Source: Aliidongia sp035943795
Lineage (GTDB): Bacteria > Pseudomonadota > Alphaproteobacteria > ATCC43930 > CGMCC-115725
Reading direction: 5' to 3'
Assembly (NCBI RefSeq): GCF_035943795.1
Contig: NZ_DASZBY010000050.1
Coordinates: forward strand, 62,001-126,000
Length of the DNA: 64,000 nt
The notes beneath the pieces are model-generated. The model ran no database searches and was not told where the DNA came from. It saw only the letters and a list, made by a program, of their open reading frames with translations. Position 1 is the stretch's first letter. Every line of letters starts with the position of its first letter. Position numbers and translations under genes: made by a program. Shown piece by piece: positions 60,257 to 64,000 of this stretch.

Positions 60257-62170
60257 TCAGGGGTTGCTGGCCGTCTGCGGATTGCCGGCCGCCGCTGCGG
60301 TGGGCAGTGCCAGGAAGTTCCGCACGTCGGGCGTGCCATTGCCCGTGATGAAGTTGTAGGGCTGCAGGTTCGAATCGGTGCTGTAGAGCCCGTCGAAGCC
60401 CGGAATATTCTGGTGGTAGAAGCGATAGGGCGCGAACGAAGCGCCCAGCAGATGCTGAACGAACGCACTGTTGTAGATATAGGTGTTCAGGTTGCCGAGG
60501 CGGTGGCCGAAGCGCTGGACACCGAGTGCGGCGACACCGGCGAACTCCGGTGCCGCGACCGAGGTGCCGATGACCCCGACGAACTCGCCGCCGAAGCTGA
60601 TGATCACGGCACTGCGGGTTTTATCCGCACCGCAGGTCGGGGCGACGATGCCCGACGGGCAACCGCCGACCTGCATGCCCAGATCCGGTACGGTCCGCAT
60701 CCGCGACTTCACCACCTCGAGGCCCAGGATCAGGCTCTGGTAGCTCGGGCGGGGATAATGCGCGCTGATACCGCCGCCGGCACCCCAATAGCCTCCGCTC
60801 ACATTAGTGCCGAGACCATAGGGGTCGTAAGGCAGCTCCGGATCGCCGAAACCATTCTCCGACACGTATTTCGAGGTCAGGGTCGGCGGATTGGTCTGCG
60901 GGCTGGGCGGGGTGGTCGTGATGAGGTTCGTGCCGCCGACAGCCGTCACGTGCGGGCTCGACGCCGGCTCTTCGACACCGGCCAGGAACGTGGCCGGCAA
61001 CCCGCTCAGATAACCGGCGCTCGGGCAGCCGAGGCCGCCGCTGTCGCCGGAACTGGCGATGAACGTGATGCCCTGGGCATTGCCCTGCTTGAACAGGTCG
61101 TCATAAACGTCGAGGATGCCGGACTGGTCGACGCCGCCATTGTAGGCGGCGGTATAGAACAGTTCGCAGCCGCCGAACGACGAGCTCACGATGTCGGTGC
61201 GGTTCGTCTCTACGATCGTCAGGTAGGCGTCGAGGACCTGTTCGTCCGACAGGTCGGGAATGTTGTACAGCACCACGTTGGCACCGGGCGCGCCGCCCAG
61301 CACCTGCTGCACGTCGAGCGATGCCTCGAACGAGCCCCCGCTGTCTGTGCTGAACGGAGCGCCCCCGTTGATGGCGACGCGGCCGGTCAGCTTCGGATCC
61401 GGCGTTCCGGTCGTCGTCGACCAATGCTCATGATCGAACACGGCCTTGACGTCCGAATCGAGGACATCGGACGACATAACGATCGCGACATTGGCGCCCT
61501 GACCGTTCAATTGCCGACCGGTCAGCGGTGCCTTGGTCTGATAGGATGGATAGTCGTAAGCCTGCTTCAGGTCGTTGTACCAATAGGGGCCGGCGGCGGA
61601 GAGACGATTCTCCGGCGCGGCCAGCGCGTTGGCATCGAGCTTCACCGCGCGCGCATGCTCGCGCATCCGGACGCCGGGTGCGAAATGCGCGACGATGGCG
61701 CCTTCCTTGCTGAGCGCCTGGGGCATCACGATGCCGCCCTGGGCCGCCATGCGCACGCCGCCGGCGCCGTTCGTCGTATAGACGAGCCGCGTACCGAACA
61801 GCTTCTGCACCGCGGTGGCGCTGCCTTCGATATGCAGGCTGCGCGTATGGACGTCCGTCACCGTCAGGCCGGCGGCCGCAAGACTGGCCTTGACGCTCGC
61901 CACCTGGGCGTCGGTCGGACCGAAGCGGTCATGGAACTGCTGCGGCGACAGCCATTGCTGGTAGCTGGGCGAGCCCGCGATCTGCTGCGCCTCCAAAAGC
62001 GCATTCAGATCCGCCACATTCCGAAGCGGCAGGAACACTTCGAAGCCGACCTGCTGGCTCGATTGTACCTGCTGGGTGACGGCTGCCGCCCTCGCGGGCG
62101 TGACCGACGCAAGACCCATTACGGCAACGGCGCCCGCTGCCGCCCCGATCGCAAAACGCGAAACAAGCAT
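60257..62170 (-). CDS. sedolisin (S53) peptidase with activation propeptide
   Basis: Secreted acid serine peptidase, pepstatin-insensitive class. 637 residues. Signal peptide (FAIGAAAGAVAVMGLASVTPARA), pro-kumamolisin activation domain (about 40-185, with QQWLSPQQFHDRFGPT), then the subtilisin-like catalytic domain (about 190-620). Catalytic E282 and D286 in GGSFEASLDVQQ, oxyanion D376 in SSGDSGG, and nucleophile S537 in IGTSVAAPEFAG. The C-terminal calcium-site aspartates are likely in the region 585-615 (NIPGFDGLYSTDS). Start ATG 62170 with GGGGAA before it. It digests external protein in acidic surroundings. Confidence 0.93.
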   Translation of the reverse strand: MLVSRFAIGAAAGAVAVMGLASVTPARAAAVTQQVQSSQQVGFEVFLPLRNVADLNALLEAQQIAGSPSYQQWLSPQQFHDRFGPTDAQVASVKASLAAAGLTVTDVHTRSLHIEGSATAVQKLFGTRLVYTTNGAGGVRMAAQGGIVMPQALSKEGAIVAHFAPGVRMREHARAVKLDANALAAPENRLSAAGPYWYNDLKQAYDYPSYQTKAPLTGRQLNGQGANVAIVMSSDVLDSDVKAVFDHEHWSTTTGTPDPKLTGRVAINGGAPFSTDSGGSFEASLDVQQVLGGAPGANVVLYNIPDLSDEQVLDAYLTIVETNRTDIVSSSFGGCELFYTAAYNGGVDQSGILDVYDDLFKQGNAQGITFIASSGDSGGLGCPSAGYLSGLPATFLAGVEEPASSPHVTAVGGTNLITTTPPSPQTNPPTLTSKYVSENGFGDPELPYDPYGLGTNVSGGYWGAGGGISAHYPRPSYQSLILGLEVVKSRMRTVPDLGMQVGGCPSGIVAPTCGADKTRSAVIISFGGEFVGVIGTSVAAPEFAGVAALGVQRFGHRLGNLNTYIYNSAFVQHLLGASFAPYRFYHQNIPGFDGLYSTDSNLQPYNFITGNGTPDVRNFLALPTAAAAGNPQTASNP

Positions 62171-62567
62171 GTTGATTCCCCAGTCACGTGAAGCCGTTAT
62201 TTTTGGGTGCAGCGACAGAGCGCGGCACATACCCGTCAACCAGATCCAGCGCATCAACGCCAGGGGAAGAAGGGCATTGTGGAAATGAGCGGCGACGGTG
62301 TTGGCGGGCAGGAAAAGACCCGCTTTGGACTGTCTTGGGCGTCATCCTGACGCACCCGGAGCATGGTTTCAATGGACACGAAAACGCCGCCGATGACTCG
62401 TAACGTCGCCGTTACAGAATACCGCAAAATTCCGTTAGAGATCGCACGGGCGGACCGGTTGACCCTGTGCGGGGCGTTTGCGATGGTGGGAGGCATGTGC
62501 GACCACAAATGGCTTCCATCGACCCCCACGGCTCGCCCCTCCATTGCGATGAACCGGCGACCCGTCC
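62171..62567. other. 397-bp divergent intergenic region
   Basis: Between the sedolisin and the GT2 gene. Contains the dyad GTAACG-TCGC-CGTTAC at 62400-62415 and a locally AT-rich stretch (62400-62450), the likely rightward promoter. A 71-codon frame at 62363-62578 overlaps the GT2 start and shows no family likeness, so I do not call it. Confidence 0.45.
62400..62415. promoter_or_regulatory. inverted repeat GTAACG-N4-CGTTAC
   Basis: Perfect 6-bp arms, 168 bp upstream of the GT2 gene and 230 bp upstream of the sedolisin start. Candidate operator; no assigned regulator. Confidence 0.35.
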
Positions 62568-64000
62568 GTGGTCGATGATCCCGTGACCGCATCGTCTGCG
62601 GGGGAGCCGGAGCAGCTCGAACTCCTGGTCGGTCCGATCGGGCCTGCGACCCTGCCCAGTGCTCCCGACGAGATCGCGGCGCTGGTTCGACGCGCCGCGA
62701 CGCTCGAGACCCGGCTGACCACAGTCACCGATCACTTCCGGCGGCGCGATGCCGCGGTCGAACGCGGCGATGGGCGCTCCGGTCTCCACGACGCGCTCCG
62801 CACGCTGGGTCGCTGGGCAGACGGACTCTGGTGCCAGGCGGCACCGCCGTCCGAGGCGAAGCCCGCGCCGCTGCCCCGGATCTCGATCGTGACGCCGGTC
62901 CTGAACGCGCGCGAGACGATCGCCGAGACGATCGAGTCGGTGCTGGGCCAAGCCTATCCGAACCTGGAATATATCGTGGTCGACGGCGGATCGACCGACG
63001 GGACCCGCGAGATCATCCGGGGCTACGCCGACCGGCTCGACCTGGTCATCGCCGAGCCCGACGATGGTCTCTACGACGCGGTCGCCAAAGGTTTCGCGCG
63101 CGCAACCGGCGAGGTCTTCGCGTGGCTCGACGCCGACGATCTATACCTGCCGGGCGGGCTCGACCGGGTCGGTCGCCATTTCGCGGCGTTTCCGGACGAT
63201 CGCGTCATCTATTTCGAAAATCTGCTGACCATCGGCGACTGGCGCTTCGCCAACCAGCCGCTTGGCCTCGTCGATTTCCGGCGGTTGCTCGACGGCCATT
63301 TCCTGTTCCAGGACGGCGTATTCTTCCGGCGCATCGCCCATGACGCGGTCGGCGGTCTGGATCGCACGTTGAGGCTCGCCGGCGACTGGGCGTTCTGGCT
63401 GGCCCTGGCACGGCGCTATCCGCTGCGCCGGCTCGACGGCCACGTCAGCGCCTTCCGGGTGCGGTCCGGGCAATTGAGCGAAGACATGGCAGGCTATGAA
63501 GCCGAAGCCGCACTGGTCTCGGCCCGGCTCGCGTCCGGCCGGTCACGGGCGGAACGGTTGGCGGAGTGGCCGGGCCATATCGCCCTCGGGCTCATCGAAT
63601 GGCTGGAGTCCATGGCCCGACGGCTTGGGCCGCATCGCCGGCTCTATTTTCCGCTGGCGCTCGACGAGGATGTGCCGGGCCCGCGCGGCACCACGGCGCG
63701 ACCGCCCGCCCCCGCACGCTGCCCGGTATCGGGCAGCGTGCCGAAGCGGCTGCTGTTTTCGAGCCCGGACACGAGGTTCGGCGAGCCGGGCCTGAACGAG
63801 ATCTGGTACCACCCGGAAAACCACGTCGCGGCGATCGGCCCGGAGCTCGACCGGACCACTCTGCGCCGTCTGCACGAATGGCACTATGGCGGCCAGAGCC
63901 GGGACATCCGGGTTCCGGCCGAGGAAAGCGCCAGTCCGTTCCGATACTACCGGGGTTCCATCGGGCGTACGGCGGCACTGGCCGCGCGTCTGGTGCCCGC
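62568..64000 (+). CDS. GT2-family glycosyltransferase with C-terminal extension, 3' end outside window
   Basis: Frame open from a TGA at 62550 to the last base, at least 477 codons. Start GTG 62568 or 62583; neither has a strong Shine-Dalgarno. About 100 N-terminal residues of helical type precede the GT-A domain: RISIVTPVLNARETIAETIE, LEYIVVDGGSTDGTREII, EPDDGLYDAVAKGFARATGE, FAWLDADDLYLPGG, and RLAGDWAFWLALARRYPLRR. After about residue 330 there is a further region, including NEIWYHPENHVAAIGPELDR, that is not part of the GT2 fold and may be a second transferase or binding domain. Probably part of a further polysaccharide block to the right. Confidence 0.88.
   Translation, partial: MVDDPVTASSAGEPEQLELLVGPIGPATLPSAPDEIAALVRRAATLETRLTTVTDHFRRRDAAVERGDGRSGLHDALRTLGRWADGLWCQAAPPSEAKPAPLPRISIVTPVLNARETIAETIESVLGQAYPNLEYIVVDGGSTDGTREIIRGYADRLDLVIAEPDDGLYDAVAKGFARATGEVFAWLDADDLYLPGGLDRVGRHFAAFPDDRVIYFENLLTIGDWRFANQPLGLVDFRRLLDGHFLFQDGVFFRRIAHDAVGGLDRTLRLAGDWAFWLALARRYPLRRLDGHVSAFRVRSGQLSEDMAGYEAEAALVSARLASGRSRAERLAEWPGHIALGLIEWLESMARRLGPHRRLYFPLALDEDVPGPRGTTARPPAPARCPVSGSVPKRLLFSSPDTRFGEPGLNEIWYHPENHVAAIGPELDRTTLRRLHEWHYGGQSRDIRVPAEESASPFRYYRGSIGRTAALAARLVP

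Noticed and set aside
60413..62191. 592-codon plus-strand open frame opposite the sedolisin
   Set aside because: The minus strand holds intact S53 catalytic residues and signal peptide; the plus frame is a shadow.
62363..62578. 71-codon plus-strand frame before the GT2 gene
   Set aside because: Overlaps the GT2 start and has no family likeness; might merit reconsideration only with expression data.
1..64000. tRNA genes, CRISPR arrays, insertion sequences, prophage
   Set aside because: None recognised: no cloverleaf with CCA end, no spaced direct repeats and no transposase motifs were noticed. A covariance-model scan would be needed to exclude small RNAs.

Overview
This is a GC-rich (roughly two-thirds G+C) chromosomal window from an alphaproteobacterium, most likely of the Rhodospirillales or a neighbouring order. 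The argument is gene content and order: the slt / dapA / smpB neighbourhood, an alphaproteobacterial-type MotA, a Liv-type transporter, a bactofilin-M23 pair, and dense ATGA start/stop overlaps. No tRNA, rRNA, insertion sequence, prophage or CRISPR array was seen. The species cannot be named from the sequence.

Layout. 1-2697: kdpD (5' end outside the window) and kdpE, potassium sensing. 2667-8041: a DUF3667 membrane protein, a small secreted protein, then hldE, a YdcF-like protein and a UDP-sugar 6-dehydrogenase, i.e. surface-sugar precursors. 8045-9669: an M35-like zinc peptidase with a secreted partner. 9815-11251: the WbaP-type enzyme that starts polysaccharide repeat units on undecaprenyl phosphate. 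11865-15242: a TetR-led operon (tetR, Mpo1-like, GMC oxidoreductase, free-methionine-sulfoxide reductase). 15314-18385: a divergent ABC half-transporter and GT4 glycosyltransferase. 18396-24548: a compact divergent cluster around a PqqD-like protein, an HPr-kinase-like ATPase and an uncharacterised nucleotidyltransferase (the 'HPr-rel-A' type), here with a sulfotransferase, a GT2 enzyme, a second nucleotidyltransferase that has lost its catalytic acids, and a YbaK-like protein nearby. 24566-28233: smpB, dapA, slt. 28254-34780: an O-antigen polymerase whose C-terminal part looks like a chain-length regulator, a separate Wzz-like protein and three glycosyltransferases. 34992-39185: HAD dehalogenase, alpha/beta hydrolase, threonine dehydratase-like enzyme, bactofilin and M23 peptidase. 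39836-44177: livHMGF and an orphan motA. 44184-51844: a leftward operon gmd-fcl-GT4-wzx-acetyltransferase-epimerase-GT4. 52132-58521: a yjb/gfc-type export set (YjbH, a 1005-residue SLBB export protein, YjbF). 58679-62170: lytic transglycosylase-like protein, SRAP protein, a 76-residue protein and a sedolisin. 62568-64000: the beginning of a GT2 glycosyltransferase that runs off the window.

How it fits together. Most accessory genes serve one Wzx/Wzy-type exopolysaccharide or capsule system: WbaP loads the first sugar; at least seven glycosyltransferases, GDP-fucose synthesis (Gmd, Fcl), a UDP-sugar dehydrogenase, an acetyltransferase and possibly a sulfotransferase build and decorate the unit; Wzx flips it; the Wzy-Wzz fusion polymerises it; the Wzz-like protein may set length; the SLBB exporter with YjbH/YjbF exports it. 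No Wzc-type tyrosine kinase or Wzb phosphatase is present. The locus is broken into blocks interleaved with housekeeping genes. The HPr-rel-A-type cluster in the middle is the best candidate for an undescribed system.
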